A DNA stretch of 64,000 bases from Chitinophagaceae bacterium BSSC1. GTDB lineage: Bacteria > Bacteroidota > Bacteroidia > Chitinophagales > Chitinophagaceae. The translations under genes were made by a program, and so were the position numbers. Position 1 is the stretch's first letter; each line of letters opens with the position of its first letter. Location of the stretch: positions 62,001 through 126,000 of the forward strand of contig NKJC01000002.1 in the NCBI GenBank assembly GCA_002256435.1, written 5' to 3'. Under the pieces are notes generated by a model. The model had not been told where the DNA came from and did not search any database. It saw nothing but the letters and a program-made list of their open reading frames with translations. Positions 53,406 to 63,594 of this stretch are shown here, one piece after another.

Positions 53406-54082
53406 GATTCTTCTTTCAAATAATAGCCAAATCCAGTTCTAGTATGAATTAACTTAGTAGGATGTAGTTTGTCAATTTTATTTCTGAGGAAATTGATATA
53501 GACTTCTACCGTGTTGGTACCTGTATCAAAATCTAGGGCCCAAACCTTTTCTGCTAAATCTGCTTTTGACAAAACCCGACCCCTAGCTTTTGCAAGAGCT
53601 TCTAATAATAGAAATTCTTTTTGAGTTAATTTGATCAGCTTTCCTGCCCGTTTAACTGATTTGGCATCCAAATCCAAAACCAGATCACCTACCTCCATCA
53701 TATTTTGAGGCTGGTCTACACCCGAAGATCGTTTTACAATTACATGTATCCTAGCCAATAGCTCCTGCAAATGAAATGGTTTTACCAAATAGTCATCGGC
53801 CCCGGCACTAAATCCCTCCATCTTGTCTTCCAATTCACCCAAGGCTGTCAATAAAATAATGGGGACTTTCTTATTCCTGTTTCGGAATTGTTTACACAAA
53901 TCAAGTCCATTGGTATATGGGAGATTGATGTCTAGAATAATGCAATCAAAACTATCTCTATCAAAATACTTCTCAGCCATTTTGCCATCAAAAGCAACGG
54001 TTACTTCCATTCCTTGTTCTTCCAATCCTGCTTTAACAGCATTGGCCACTTTGGGCTCGTCTTCGGCCAACAATAGTTTCAT
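53402..54082 (-). CDS. Response regulator, OmpR/PhoB family
   Basis: Transcription factor partner of the adjacent kinase, 226 residues. Receiver domain with acidic pocket ED (residues 7-8), phospho-acceptor Asp51 (LDINLP), Thr79 and Lys101 (DDYLVKPFH). The C-terminal winged-helix domain has VGDLVLDLDAKSVKR and TVEVYINFLRNKID, ending with HTRTGFGYYL. Targets are unknown; no regulated gene is obvious next to it. Confidence 0.95.
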   Translation of the reverse strand: MKLLLAEDEPKVANAVKAGLEEQGMEVTVAFDGKMAEKYFDRDSFDCIILDINLPYTNGLDLCKQFRNRNKKVPIILLTALGELEDKMEGFSAGADDYLVKPFHLQELLARIHVIVKRSSGVDQPQNMMEVGDLVLDLDAKSVKRAGKLIKLTQKEFLLLEALAKARGRVLSKADLAEKVWALDFDTGTNTVEVYINFLRNKIDKLHPTKLIHTRTGFGYYLKEES

Positions 54083-54119
54083 GAAAATAAATTAATGAAG
54101 CGTTGCATCAGGTAAAAAA

Positions 54120-54590
54120 TCAAGGGAAGAGTTTCACCAAACAGTACAATACAAAAAACAATTGTACAAACCCTTGTAAAATCAACAACTGAAATGTGGC
54201 TGAAGTTGCTTCTAACCAATGACGTTGAGAAGGTAATCCTTGAAAAGTATCTTGATTAACAATAATATTAGGTGTATTCAATTGATAGGTAAATAATACA
54301 GCAATCAATAAACAGAGTGAAATTATGATATGACCGTGCATAATCCTTGAATCACCTATAGATTGTTGATTCAAAAACAAATGCAACAAGAATGGTAATA
54401 TCATCAAAATCCAATTGAATACAACCACATTTTGAAACTTGAAAGTAAAATAGGTTTCTTGGTAGTGGCTGTCCAAATCGGCAGTATTGGAAAATACCAA
54501 AATAGACACAAAGGCCATAAATGGTACCAACATCAACAGATTTTCCAATCTGAGAATAGAAGGCTTGGGATATTCCAATTGTAATTGCAT
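54120..54590 (-). CDS. Hypothetical membrane protein
   Basis: A 156-residue protein starting at the ATG at 54590 (MQLQLEYPKP); a longer in-frame start at 54728 would overlap the msrA start and adds an unlikely leader. About four hydrophobic helices are visible (LLMLVPFMAFVSILVF, VVVFNWILMILPFLLHLFL, IIISLCLLIAVLFTY, LLILQGFVQLFFVLYCLV). No family was recognised. It lies 37 bp upstream of the response regulator gene on the same strand, so it may be co-transcribed with the two-component system. Confidence 0.65.
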   Translation of the reverse strand: MQLQLEYPKPSILRLENLLMLVPFMAFVSILVFSNTADLDSHYQETYFTFKFQNVVVFNWILMILPFLLHLFLNQQSIGDSRIMHGHIIISLCLLIAVLFTYQLNTPNIIVNQDTFQGLPSQRHWLEATSATFQLLILQGFVQLFFVLYCLVKLFP

Positions 54591-54738
54591 AGGTTTACGC
54601 AGGAAAAAAAGTCCTGAACGTAAAATTAGCACTTTTAGTATAATTCTTGAAAAAATATAAAATTTAGCAAAATTGTTAAAACATTCCTTGCAAACATCTG
54701 TTTTATAATTGGTTACGTATCTATACAAAATTCAAAAT

Positions 54739-55389
54739 ATGTTCAAAATCAGCATGTTAACCCTAGCCCTCACGGGTATTTTCTTGGTTTCTTGTGCACA
54801 AACACCTTCAAAATTGGCTAAAATGAATCAAACTCCCATTCCCCCAGACGTTAAAACAGATACTGCAACTTTTGGCGAAGGCTGCTTTTGGTGTACTGAA
54901 GCTTTTTTTCAAAGACTCAATGGTGTATATAAAGTTATTTCTGGTTATGGTGGTGGTTTTGTAGAAAACCCCAGCTATGAACAAGTCTGTGACAAGAATA
55001 CTGGTCATGTTGAATTATGTCAAATTATATATGACCCTGCTGTCATCAGTTATGATGAATTATTAGAAGTGTTTTGGAAAACCCATGACCCTACTACAAT
55101 TGATCGCCAGGGAAATGACGCAGGCCCTCAATATAGGTCTGTGATTTTTTACCAAACCCAAGCCGAAAAAGAAAAAGCAGAATCCTACAAAAAGGCCTTG
55201 GACAAATCTGGCGCTTGGTCAAGCCCAATTGTAACAGGCATTGAAGCCTTTAAAAACTTCTATCCTGCTGAAAATTATCATCAGAATTACTATAATGATA
55301 ACCAAAATCAGGGCTATTGCCGATTTGTGATTCAACCAAAACTGGAAAAGTTTGAAAAAGTCTTCAAGAATAAGCTGAAAAAACATTAG
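54739..55389 (+). CDS. msrA: Peptide-methionine (S)-S-oxide reductase, lipoprotein form
   Basis: Repair enzyme reducing methionine-S-sulfoxide, 216 residues. A lipoprotein signal with lipobox LVSC (Cys19) puts it in the envelope. The catalytic motif is GCFWC with Cys49, and the rest matches MsrA: GYGGG, GHVELCQI, FWKTHDPTTIDRQGNDAGPQYRS and YQNYYNDN-like (NYHQNYY). The start at 54739 is used because the signal peptide begins there. It heads a run with the M1 peptidase and flippase genes. Confidence 0.94.
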   Translation: MFKISMLTLALTGIFLVSCAQTPSKLAKMNQTPIPPDVKTDTATFGEGCFWCTEAFFQRLNGVYKVISGYGGGFVENPSYEQVCDKNTGHVELCQIIYDPAVISYDELLEVFWKTHDPTTIDRQGNDAGPQYRSVIFYQTQAEKEKAESYKKALDKSGAWSSPIVTGIEAFKNFYPAENYHQNYYNDNQNQGYCRFVIQPKLEKFEKVFKNKLKKH

Positions 55390-55421
55390 AAACCGGTAAG
55401 GGCAATCCGTATTTTTATGGG

Positions 55422-57101
55422 ATGAACCTGAAGTCTATCTTTTTTGCTTTCCTTTTATTGGGAGCCCACTCAGTTTTTGCCCAAGTTGAGAAAAAGCCAA
55501 AGTCTTTTAGCCATGCGGATACCTTAAGAGGATCCATTACTGCTGAACGTGCTTGGTGGAATTTGTTACACTATGATTTACACGTAACACCTGACCTAAA
55601 TAGCAAAACTATTTCGGGCCAGGTGGATATGCAATTTCAAGTATTGCAAAAGGGTAAGAAAATGCAAATAGACCTGCAGGAACCTTTGGTACTTGACAGC
55701 GTTTTATGGAATAAGGAATCTCTTTCCTTTGCAAGAGATGGCAATGCTTTTCTAATAGCTTTCAAGAAAGACTTGAAAAAAGGATCTCAACACCAAATTA
55801 CCATGTATTACCATGGCAAACCAAGAGAAGCAAGAAATCCACCATGGGACGGTGGCGTTACTTGGACAAAAGATGCAGCAGGCAATGCATTTGTTAGTAC
55901 CAGTTGCCAAGGATTGGGAGCATCTGTTTGGTGGCCATGTAAAGACCATCAATATGATGAACCAGAGCAAGGTGTAAGCGTTTCTATTACTACACCTGAT
56001 ACATTAATGGATGTTTCAAATGGCAGACTTGAGTGGGTTCATGCTAATGAACAAGCACATACTAAAACTTGGAAATGGGTAGTTAAAAATCCCATCAACA
56101 ATTATAGCCTATCTATGAATATTGGCAAATACGAGCATTTCTCAGACACTTTACAAGGAGAAGCTGGCGTATTAGATTTAAATTTTTATCCATTAAGCTG
56201 CCACGTTGCAGAAGCTAAAATTCAGTTTCAACAAGCCAAACCCATGATTCGTTGCTTTGAATATTGGCTTGGCAAATACCCATTTTATGAAGATGGTTAT
56301 AAATTATTAGAAGTGCCTTATTTGGGTATGGAACACCAAAGTGCCGTTACCTATGGCAATAAATTTAAAAATGGTTATTTAGGTAGAGACCTATCTGGTA
56401 CAGGTTGGGGATTAAAATGGGACTTTATCATTATTCACGAAAGTGGACACGAGTGGTTTGGTAATAATATTACTACCAAAGACATTGCAGACATGTGGGT
56501 ACACGAAGGGTTTACCAATTATACAGAAACCCTATTTACACAATGGCTTAGTGGCAAGCAAGCTGCTTATGAATACAATTATGGGATCAGAAAAAACATT
56601 AGCAATAGAGAGCCCATTATTGGTGTTTACAATGTTCAAAACCAAGGCGGTAATGACATGTACTACAAAGGGTCAAATATGATTCAAACCATCCGCAATA
56701 GTATCAACAATGATGAGCAGTTTAGACTCATGCTTAGACAACTCAACAAAGAATTTTACCATCAAACCGTTACCACTATAGACATTCAATCTGTGATGGA
56801 AAAATATACGGGCTATCCATTAAAACCTGTATTTGATCAATACCTACGCAAAACAGAGATTCCTGTATTAGAATTACAATATAGTAAAGATCAAAAAAAG
56901 GTAAACTATAGATGGACTAATTGTCTTGCTGAGTTCAATCTACCATTGTTTGTAAAAACTGACAAAGCAGATTTGAAAATGGAACCCATTGTTGGTACCT
57001 GGAAAACTTTGGATTTGTTAGAAGAACATAAGGCATTTTTGAATCCAGCAGCAATAGAATTCAAATACTATATCAAGGTTAGAGAACTCCCTGCAAATTA
57101 A
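55422..57101 (+). CDS. M1 family metallopeptidase (aminopeptidase-like)
   Basis: Exported zinc peptidase of 559 residues with signal peptide (NLKSIFFAFLLLGAHSVFAQ). The zinc site is H339-E-x-x-H343 with the third ligand E362 (WVHEGF), and the substrate-binding exopeptidase motif is a GAMEN variant, LGMEHQSAVTYG. It is shorter than classical M1 enzymes, ending after the catalytic domain plus a small C-terminal region. Probably a periplasmic or extracellular aminopeptidase. It follows msrA by 32 bp and precedes the flippase by 1 bp. Confidence 0.93.
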   Translation: MNLKSIFFAFLLLGAHSVFAQVEKKPKSFSHADTLRGSITAERAWWNLLHYDLHVTPDLNSKTISGQVDMQFQVLQKGKKMQIDLQEPLVLDSVLWNKESLSFARDGNAFLIAFKKDLKKGSQHQITMYYHGKPREARNPPWDGGVTWTKDAAGNAFVSTSCQGLGASVWWPCKDHQYDEPEQGVSVSITTPDTLMDVSNGRLEWVHANEQAHTKTWKWVVKNPINNYSLSMNIGKYEHFSDTLQGEAGVLDLNFYPLSCHVAEAKIQFQQAKPMIRCFEYWLGKYPFYEDGYKLLEVPYLGMEHQSAVTYGNKFKNGYLGRDLSGTGWGLKWDFIIIHESGHEWFGNNITTKDIADMWVHEGFTNYTETLFTQWLSGKQAAYEYNYGIRKNISNREPIIGVYNVQNQGGNDMYYKGSNMIQTIRNSINNDEQFRLMLRQLNKEFYHQTVTTIDIQSVMEKYTGYPLKPVFDQYLRKTEIPVLELQYSKDQKKVNYRWTNCLAEFNLPLFVKTDKADLKMEPIVGTWKTLDLLEEHKAFLNPAAIEFKYYIKVRELPAN

Positions 57102-57102
57102 T

Positions 57103-58602
57103 ATGGGTAGTATTAGAAGACAAACTATTCAGTCTAGCATCTTGGTGTATATCGGTTTTTTTATCGGTGCCATCAATCTGTATTATTATACCAGAATTGG
57201 GAATGGTGCTTTTACTCCTGAACAGTTTGGACTTACCAGAATCTTCTTTGATTTTTCACAAAACATGTATGCTTTTGGGAGTTTGGGAATCATCCCAGTG
57301 ATTTATAAATTTTACCCCTATTATAAGGACAATTTAGAAGCGCATGAAATTGATCTAATGACTTGGTCACTGGCAGTATCTTTCATTGGATTTTTATTGG
57401 TGTTAATTGCAGGATATTGGTTTCAACCCTTTTTTGTGCAACATTTTTCAAAGGGATCCAAACTCATTGTTGATTATTATTATTGGATGTTTCCATTTGC
57501 CATGGGAATGCTATTGTTTTCCGTGATGGAAGGCTTTTGTTGGGCCTTACAGAAAACAGTCATGTCTAATTTTTTAAAAGAAACTGGATTAAGGATTCTG
57601 ACCTTAATCATAGTGCTCTTGTATTATTTTAGATTTATCAGTTTTGATCAATTCATTCATTGTTTTGCTTTTTTATACTTAGCCATTTTTGCCATAGTTG
57701 CTTGGGTATTATACCGTTCTAAAAAACTTCACTTCCCACTCAAAGTAAGTAGGGTTACCAAAAAGTTTAAGTTGAAAATGTTTTCCATGCAGGCATTGAT
57801 TTTTGGCGGAACTTGTATAGCTTCTTTAGCTGCAACTATTGACAGTTTTATCATTGCAAAGTTTCAGGGATTGGCCGTAGTTGCCGTATTTGGCGTTGCC
57901 CAGTATGCGGCCAATTTAATCCAGGTTCCACAAAGAAGTATCCAATCCGTTTCTGCCGGTGTATTGTCAAGAGCCTGGAAAGACAAAAACATGCCTGAAA
58001 TCAAGCGCATCTATCAGCGATCTTGTATTAATTTATTACTGATTGCATTGTTCTTATTTGGCAATATTTGGTTGAATATTCAACCGGCTTTAGCAGCATT
58101 GAATATTCAGAAAACATATGAATCAGGTCTTGCAGTAGTATTTATTCTAGGGATGGTTAGAATTATTGACGCAGGTACAGGACTCAATAATATAGTTATT
58201 GGCACTTCTACTTATTGGCGTTTTGATTTCTTAAGCGGTGTTGTTTTGTTGGCATTTAGATTACCATTAACCTATTACCTAATTAAAAATTATGGCATTA
58301 TTGGTTCAGCATTTGCTGAACTTACTGCATTTGCCCTATATAATTTTATTCGCTTTGAATTTTTAAGAAGGAAATTTGGCATGCAACCCTTTAATCTAAA
58401 TAACTTAAAAGCTTTAGTATTGGGTGTTTGCTCTTTTGGATTGGTAGCGTTATTAACGGGACAATTTGAAGGATGGTCTGGGATGATTGTTAGATCCCTT
58501 ATTTTTTCTAGTTTAATGATTATTGGTGTAATCAAAGGAAAATTAACACCAGATGCCGCACAAATGATAGCTCAATTCAAAACAAAATGGGGCATTAAAT
58601 AA
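57103..58602 (+). CDS. Polysaccharide flippase family membrane protein (Wzx/MurJ-like)
   Basis: A 499-residue inner-membrane protein with about 12-14 helices. It opens with RRQTIQSSILVYIGFFIGAINLYYYTRI, typical of Wzx-type flippases of the MOP superfamily, the same superfamily as MATE. It probably translocates lipid-linked oligosaccharides. No glycosyltransferases lie beside it. It is convergent with the NlpC/P60 gene with 3 bp between stop codons. Confidence 0.87.
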   Translation: MGSIRRQTIQSSILVYIGFFIGAINLYYYTRIGNGAFTPEQFGLTRIFFDFSQNMYAFGSLGIIPVIYKFYPYYKDNLEAHEIDLMTWSLAVSFIGFLLVLIAGYWFQPFFVQHFSKGSKLIVDYYYWMFPFAMGMLLFSVMEGFCWALQKTVMSNFLKETGLRILTLIIVLLYYFRFISFDQFIHCFAFLYLAIFAIVAWVLYRSKKLHFPLKVSRVTKKFKLKMFSMQALIFGGTCIASLAATIDSFIIAKFQGLAVVAVFGVAQYAANLIQVPQRSIQSVSAGVLSRAWKDKNMPEIKRIYQRSCINLLLIALFLFGNIWLNIQPALAALNIQKTYESGLAVVFILGMVRIIDAGTGLNNIVIGTSTYWRFDFLSGVVLLAFRLPLTYYLIKNYGIIGSAFAELTAFALYNFIRFEFLRRKFGMQPFNLNNLKALVLGVCSFGLVALLTGQFEGWSGMIVRSLIFSSLMIIGVIKGKLTPDAAQMIAQFKTKWGIK

Positions 58603-58605
58603 TCA

Positions 58606-59322
58606 TTATGGACGTTGCTTCATCCTGCCTCCTCCCCTGAATTTGGGACTCCAATAAGTTTCTTTTAAATCGCTGATCATGACTCCCCCACTAGTAGCAG
58701 CGTGTACAAATTTGCTGTTTTGCAAATAAACCCCAACATGGGTAATTGATCTTCTACTTCTTCCTGACGTATGAAAAAACACCAAATCGCCTTCTTGTAA
58801 GTCATCTATCCCAATGATATCAGCTGATTGATATTGTTCTTGTGCCGTTCTTGGCAAATTAATAGCATAAAGATCTCTGTATAAAATCTGGGTAAAGGCT
58901 GAACAATCTAAACAGTTTTCGGTGGTTCCTCCCATACAATAACGGGTTCCCCACCATTTATCCATCTGCTCTAATAAGGCAATATTGTCCAATTGGCTTA
59001 CCGGCACTCCCACCAAGACAGAAAATTTTAATTGCAAATAACTGGCATTCTCGGTACTAAATATTCCCCCACTTACTGGGTTGTTGGGTTTACTGGTGTT
59101 GGTCTTTTTGGTATTAGCAGTACTGGTTTTATGCTTTGAACTCATGGTAGAGCCAGGCGTAACTTCTATTCCTTCAATGAATTGTGGCTCTTTTTGAGAC
59201 TTTAGCTTTTTATTGGAAACAGACGCCATGGTATGATCCTTGGCTGTTAACTGCCTAAATGACCGGCAGCTACTGAGACTAAGCAATAATCCTATATATA
59301 TTAAAAATTGAAATTGTTTCAT
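58606..59322 (-). CDS. C40 family peptidase (NlpC/P60) lipoprotein
   Basis: Peptidoglycan hydrolase-like protein of 238 residues. A lipoprotein signal ends at LSSC (Cys19). A Ser/Thr/Lys-rich linker (residues ~30-90) leads to a C-terminal NlpC/P60 domain with catalytic Cys140 (LDCSAFTQ), His195 (ITHVGVYL) and the third residue His207 (FVHAATSGG). It probably cleaves stem-peptide bonds and is anchored to a membrane. It is divergent from dnaE and convergent with the flippase gene. Confidence 0.92.
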   Translation of the reverse strand: MKQFQFLIYIGLLLSLSSCRSFRQLTAKDHTMASVSNKKLKSQKEPQFIEGIEVTPGSTMSSKHKTSTANTKKTNTSKPNNPVSGGIFSTENASYLQLKFSVLVGVPVSQLDNIALLEQMDKWWGTRYCMGGTTENCLDCSAFTQILYRDLYAINLPRTAQEQYQSADIIGIDDLQEGDLVFFHTSGRSRRSITHVGVYLQNSKFVHAATSGGVMISDLKETYWSPKFRGGGRMKQRP

Positions 59323-59439
59323 AAACTAGGGCTGCAATTTAGGTTTGAAACGCCTAACTGGCAAATTAGAAGCATTGTGGAAAATTTATCCCACCTGACA
59401 GACTGCTTTGTTACGATATTTGACCGAATCCAGTTGCTC

Positions 59440-62400
59440 ATGTCTCAGTTTTCTCATTTACACGTTCATACCCAATATTCTTTGTTGGATGGTGCTGCTA
59501 ACATTGGTAGTTTGTACAAAAAAGCCGCTAAGGACAATATGCCTGCCTTGGCTATTACCGATCACGGAAATATGTTTGGCGCATTTGAATTTGTAGCCCA
59601 AGCTTGGAAAAATACCAAAGTCATTGGAAAGGATGAAAATGGAAAAGACATTACAACGCCAACAGTTAAACCAATTGTGGGATGCGAGTTCTACGTGGTA
59701 GAAGATCGATTCTTAAAAACTTTTACAAAAGAAGTCAAAGACAAAAGATACCACCAAGTTTTATTGGCCAAAAATGCCACTGGATATCAAAATCTGGTTA
59801 AGCTCACTTCTATGGGTTTTATAGAAGGAATGTATAGTAAATATCCCAGGGTTGATAAAGGCTTGATTGAAAAATACCATGAAGGGATTATTGCCACCAC
59901 ATGCTGTATTGGTGCTTATGTACCACAGACCATTTTAAATGGTACAGAACAGGAAGCTGAAAATGAATTCAAATGGTGGTTAGACTTATTTGGAGAAGAT
60001 TACTATATAGAAATCCAACGGCACCAAATTAAAGAGCAGGAATTGATCAATAACACTTTGCTCAAATTTGCCAAGAAATACAATGTTCCCGTCATTGCTA
60101 CCAACGATAGCCATTATACAGAAAGGGACGATTATAATGCCCATGATATTTTACTCTGTATTAATACGGGTGAAAAGCAAGCCACACCTGGTTTTGATGA
60201 CTTTGCCAATGACGATGTGCAAATTAAAAATAGAAGGTTCAAATTTCCCAATGACCAGTTCTATTTCAAGACCACGGAAGAGATGAAAAAACTCTTTCAT
60301 GATATTCCAGAATCTATAGACAATACCAATGCCATTGTTGACAAGATTGATGTCTTGAATTTGAAGAAAGATATTTTACTTCCTGCCTTCCCTATCCCAC
60401 CCTCTTTTCAGGTACATACGGATAGCAATATGAACCAATGGGAATTCTTGAAGCACTTGACCATGGAAGGCGCTAAAATGCGCTATACCGATATTACCCC
60501 TGAGATTCAAGAAAGACTAGACTTTGAATTGTTTACCATTAGGACCATGGGGTTTGCGGGTTACTTTTTAATTGTAAGTGACTTTATCAAAGCCGGCCGT
60601 GAAATGGGTGTATTTGTTGGACCAGGACGTGGTTCTGCAGCTGGTTCTGTGGTGGCTTATTGTATTGGCATCACCAATATTGACCCTATTAAATACAACT
60701 TACTGTTTGAGCGTTTCTTAAATCCAGACCGTAAGAGCATGCCCGATATAGACACGGACTTTGATGATGAAGGAAGGCAGCGTGTCATTGATTATGTGGT
60801 AGAAAAATACGGAAAGAACCAGGTTGCACAGATTATCACTTATGGTACCATGGCTGCCAAAATGAGTATCAAAGACGTGGCTAGGGTGTTAGACCTTCCA
60901 TTAAGTGAAAGCAATATGTTGGCAAAATTGGTACCTGATAAACCAGGTACTGAATTACGCCGTGTGTTGCACGCGCCATTCACCATTAAAGAAGGTGAAA
61001 AAATAGGTGAGAAATCTTTTGAAGAAAAAGAGGGATATCAACAAGAAGACCTAGACAATATTCGAAAACTCAGAGAGCTCTACAACGGAAATGATATTCG
61101 TTCACAGGTTTTAAAAGAAGCGGAAAGACTGGAGGGGTCTGTGAGAAACACGGGTATCCATGCGGCGGGTATTATCATCGCTCCGCGCGATTTAACAGAC
61201 CTAATTCCTGTTGCCATTTCAAAAGACTCTCCACTTTGGGTAACGCAGATTGAAGGAAGTACCATTGAAGACGCAGGCGTTATCAAGATGGACTTCTTGG
61301 GTTTAAAAACCCTTTCCATTTTGAAAACCGCCCTGGAATTGATTTTACAAAATCACCAAGTGACTATTGACTTAGACACCATTCCCCTTGACGATGAAAA
61401 AACTTTTCAACTCTATCAAAAAGGGGAAACCAATGCTACGTTTCAGTTTGAAAGTATTGGGATGCAAAAATACCTGCGTGAATTAAAGCCGGATAAATTT
61501 GCTGACTTAATTGCCATGAACGCCCTCTATCGCCCCGGGCCCATTGCCTATATTCCCAACTTTATTGATCGTAAGCATGGTAGAGAAGCCATTACTTATG
61601 ACTTGGCAGACATGGAAGAATACCTGGCTGATACTTATGGGATTACCGTGTATCAGGAACAGGTGATGTTGCTGTCTCAAAAAATTGGTGGCTTTAGTAA
61701 GGGAGACGCGGATGTGTTGCGCAAAGCAATGGGTAAAAAAGATAGAAAGACCCTAGACAAGATGAAGGGTAAATTTGTGGAAGGTGCTACAACCAAGGGA
61801 CACGCTGCAGAAACACTAGAAAAAATCTGGACTGACTGGGAAGCTTTTGCACAATACGCTTTTAATAAATCGCATAGTACTTGTTATGCTTTTGTGGCCT
61901 ATCAAACAGCTTATTTAAAAGCCCATTACCCTGGAGAATATATGTCTGCAGTTCTGAACCACGCAGGAGGAATTGAGAAGATTACCTTCTTCATGGAAGA
62001 ATGTAAACGCATGGGAATAAAAGTACTAGGGCCTGATATCAATGAATCACTCAAAGGATTTGCCGTGAACAAAAAAGGCGAAATTCGTTTTGGTATGGGT
62101 GGGATTAAAGGCGTGGGCGAAGCTGCAGTAGAAAATATAATTGCTGAACGTGAAAAGAATGGACACTATCCAGACATGTTTGACTTTATAGCGCGTGTGC
62201 TTCAAAAAAGTGTCAATAAAAAATCATTAGAATGCTTGGCATATTCCGGTGCTTTTGATTGTTTTACAGCCTATCATAGAGCCCAATATTTTCATGTTCC
62301 CGATGGTGAAAAACAAAGCGGTTTAGAAAAAATTGTGAGTTATGGTCAAGCCAAACAAGCCCATGCAATTGGAACCACCAATACCCTATTTGGTAATCTC

Positions 62401-63129
62401 TCTGCAGCCATGGAAGTGCCACAACCCAAGATTGGTGTTTGTGAACCTTGGACCTTAACAGAATTATTGGATCATGAGAAAGAGGTAACGGGAATGTACA
62501 TGAGTGGTCACCCATTGGACCATTTTAAATTTGAACTCAAATACTATGGCATTTCTAAAATCAGTGATTTTAATGAGATCAAAGAAACCCTGCATTTACA
62601 ACCCAACCCTGGAAAAGTATTACGCGTAGCTGGTTTAATTATTGATGTGCAACATAGGGTTACCAAAACTGGTAAGAATTTTGGATCCTTTGCCATGGAA
62701 GACCTGAGTGGAAAAACGGAGTTCCTTTTATGGAGTGAAGACTATATCCGTTTTCAGAACTACTTAGAAAAGGGTACCAATATCATGTGTACCGGATTTT
62801 TCCGTCCCAGATATGGCAGACCAGATGAATTTGATTTTAAGATTAATAGCATGTCATTACTTGAAACTGTGAAACAAACACTTACCAGAAGTATAGAAAT
62901 TAGCATGCATCCTGCTGCAGTTACGGCAGAAATGGTTGATTTTGTAGACAGTAATATTAAACAGAATCCAGGCAAGACCTCCTTGAGATTCAACATGTTT
63001 GAACCCAAGGAGAACCTAAAAGTGAGCTTATATAGTTTAGATAAGAGCTTTTTAATGAATGAGGATATGGCCGGATTCCTGATGAACAACCCCGATTTTG
63101 AAGTAAATGTGGGTGTTGTCAGTGCTTAA
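59440..63129 (+). CDS. dnaE: DNA polymerase III subunit alpha
   Basis: Replicative C-family polymerase of 1229 residues. The PHP domain starts HLHVHTQYSLLDGAANIG, the polymerase domain has FVGPGRGSAAGSVVAYC and the catalytic aspartates D436 and D438 (MPDIDTDFDDEG), and a beta-clamp/OB region follows later (VLRVAGLIIDVQHR). The ATG at 59440 is chosen because the family starts here; the open frame extends 44 codons upstream without conservation. A short hairpin lies after the stop codon. Confidence 0.96.
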   Translation: MSQFSHLHVHTQYSLLDGAANIGSLYKKAAKDNMPALAITDHGNMFGAFEFVAQAWKNTKVIGKDENGKDITTPTVKPIVGCEFYVVEDRFLKTFTKEVKDKRYHQVLLAKNATGYQNLVKLTSMGFIEGMYSKYPRVDKGLIEKYHEGIIATTCCIGAYVPQTILNGTEQEAENEFKWWLDLFGEDYYIEIQRHQIKEQELINNTLLKFAKKYNVPVIATNDSHYTERDDYNAHDILLCINTGEKQATPGFDDFANDDVQIKNRRFKFPNDQFYFKTTEEMKKLFHDIPESIDNTNAIVDKIDVLNLKKDILLPAFPIPPSFQVHTDSNMNQWEFLKHLTMEGAKMRYTDITPEIQERLDFELFTIRTMGFAGYFLIVSDFIKAGREMGVFVGPGRGSAAGSVVAYCIGITNIDPIKYNLLFERFLNPDRKSMPDIDTDFDDEGRQRVIDYVVEKYGKNQVAQIITYGTMAAKMSIKDVARVLDLPLSESNMLAKLVPDKPGTELRRVLHAPFTIKEGEKIGEKSFEEKEGYQQEDLDNIRKLRELYNGNDIRSQVLKEAERLEGSVRNTGIHAAGIIIAPRDLTDLIPVAISKDSPLWVTQIEGSTIEDAGVIKMDFLGLKTLSILKTALELILQNHQVTIDLDTIPLDDEKTFQLYQKGETNATFQFESIGMQKYLRELKPDKFADLIAMNALYRPGPIAYIPNFIDRKHGREAITYDLADMEEYLADTYGITVYQEQVMLLSQKIGGFSKGDADVLRKAMGKKDRKTLDKMKGKFVEGATTKGHAAETLEKIWTDWEAFAQYAFNKSHSTCYAFVAYQTAYLKAHYPGEYMSAVLNHAGGIEKITFFMEECKRMGIKVLGPDINESLKGFAVNKKGEIRFGMGGIKGVGEAAVENIIAEREKNGHYPDMFDFIARVLQKSVNKKSLECLAYSGAFDCFTAYHRAQYFHVPDGEKQSGLEKIVSYGQAKQAHAIGTTNTLFGNLSAAMEVPQPKIGVCEPWTLTELLDHEKEVTGMYMSGHPLDHFKFELKYYGISKISDFNEIKETLHLQPNPGKVLRVAGLIIDVQHRVTKTGKNFGSFAMEDLSGKTEFLLWSEDYIRFQNYLEKGTNIMCTGFFRPRYGRPDEFDFKINSMSLLETVKQTLTRSIEISMHPAAVTAEMVDFVDSNIKQNPGKTSLRFNMFEPKENLKVSLYSLDKSFLMNEDMAGFLMNNPDFEVNVGVVSA

Positions 63130-63130
63130 A

Positions 63131-63145
63131 CTGACCCTGTGTCAG
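63131..63145 (+). terminator. Possible weak terminator after dnaE
   Basis: A 5-bp stem CTGAC / GTCAG around CCTGT, followed by GTTTTAGG. The stem is short, so this is tentative. Confidence 0.35.
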
Positions 63146-63214
63146 GTTTTAGGTTGCAATTATATTAATCACATAGGTGGAAAAGTCAAATCAGCAGAAA
63201 CTAGGCTTTGGATT

Positions 63215-63222
63215 TATATTTG
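63215..63222 (+). promoter_or_regulatory. Candidate -7 promoter element of trxA
   Basis: TATATTTG fully matches TAnnTTTG and gives a leader of roughly 30-37 nt to the ATG at 63260. No -33 box at the expected distance. Confidence 0.45.
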
Positions 63223-63259
63223 ATATTCATCTTTATCATCAACATAAAAAATAATAAAA

Positions 63260-63577
63260 ATGGCTTTAGAATTAACAGACGCAAATTTCAAGAGCACCGT
63301 GCTCGACAGCGATAAATTAACAGTTGTAGATTTTTGGGCAGAATGGTGTGGACCTTGCCGTGCTATTGGACCAGTTATTGAAGAATTGTCTAAAGAATAC
63401 GATGGTAAAATCAATGTAGGTAAAGTAAATGTTGACCATAATCCTAACCTAAGTGTTAACTATGGCATCACTTCTATTCCTGCTATTCTTTTTATCAAGG
63501 GTGGTCAAATTGTAGACAAACAAATTGGCGCAGTACCCAAAAGTGTCTTAGACAAGAAGATTCAAGCGCATTTGTAA
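63260..63577 (+). CDS. trxA: Thioredoxin
   Basis: Cytosolic disulfide reductase of 105 residues with the canonical active site WCGPCR (Cys30 and Cys33) and the cis-proline segment TSIPAILFIKGG. It would be reduced by the TrxB encoded at 27624. A strong terminator follows at 63595. Confidence 0.97.
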   Translation: MALELTDANFKSTVLDSDKLTVVDFWAEWCGPCRAIGPVIEELSKEYDGKINVGKVNVDHNPNLSVNYGITSIPAILFIKGGQIVDKQIGAVPKSVLDKKIQAHL

Positions 63578-63594
63578 TCTTGAAAAAACTTTAT

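Noticed and set aside
59308..59439. 44-codon N-terminal extension of dnaE
   Set aside because: The sequence is not like any DnaE start. The family begins at MSQFSHLHVH, and the extension overlaps the divergent lipoprotein gene start.
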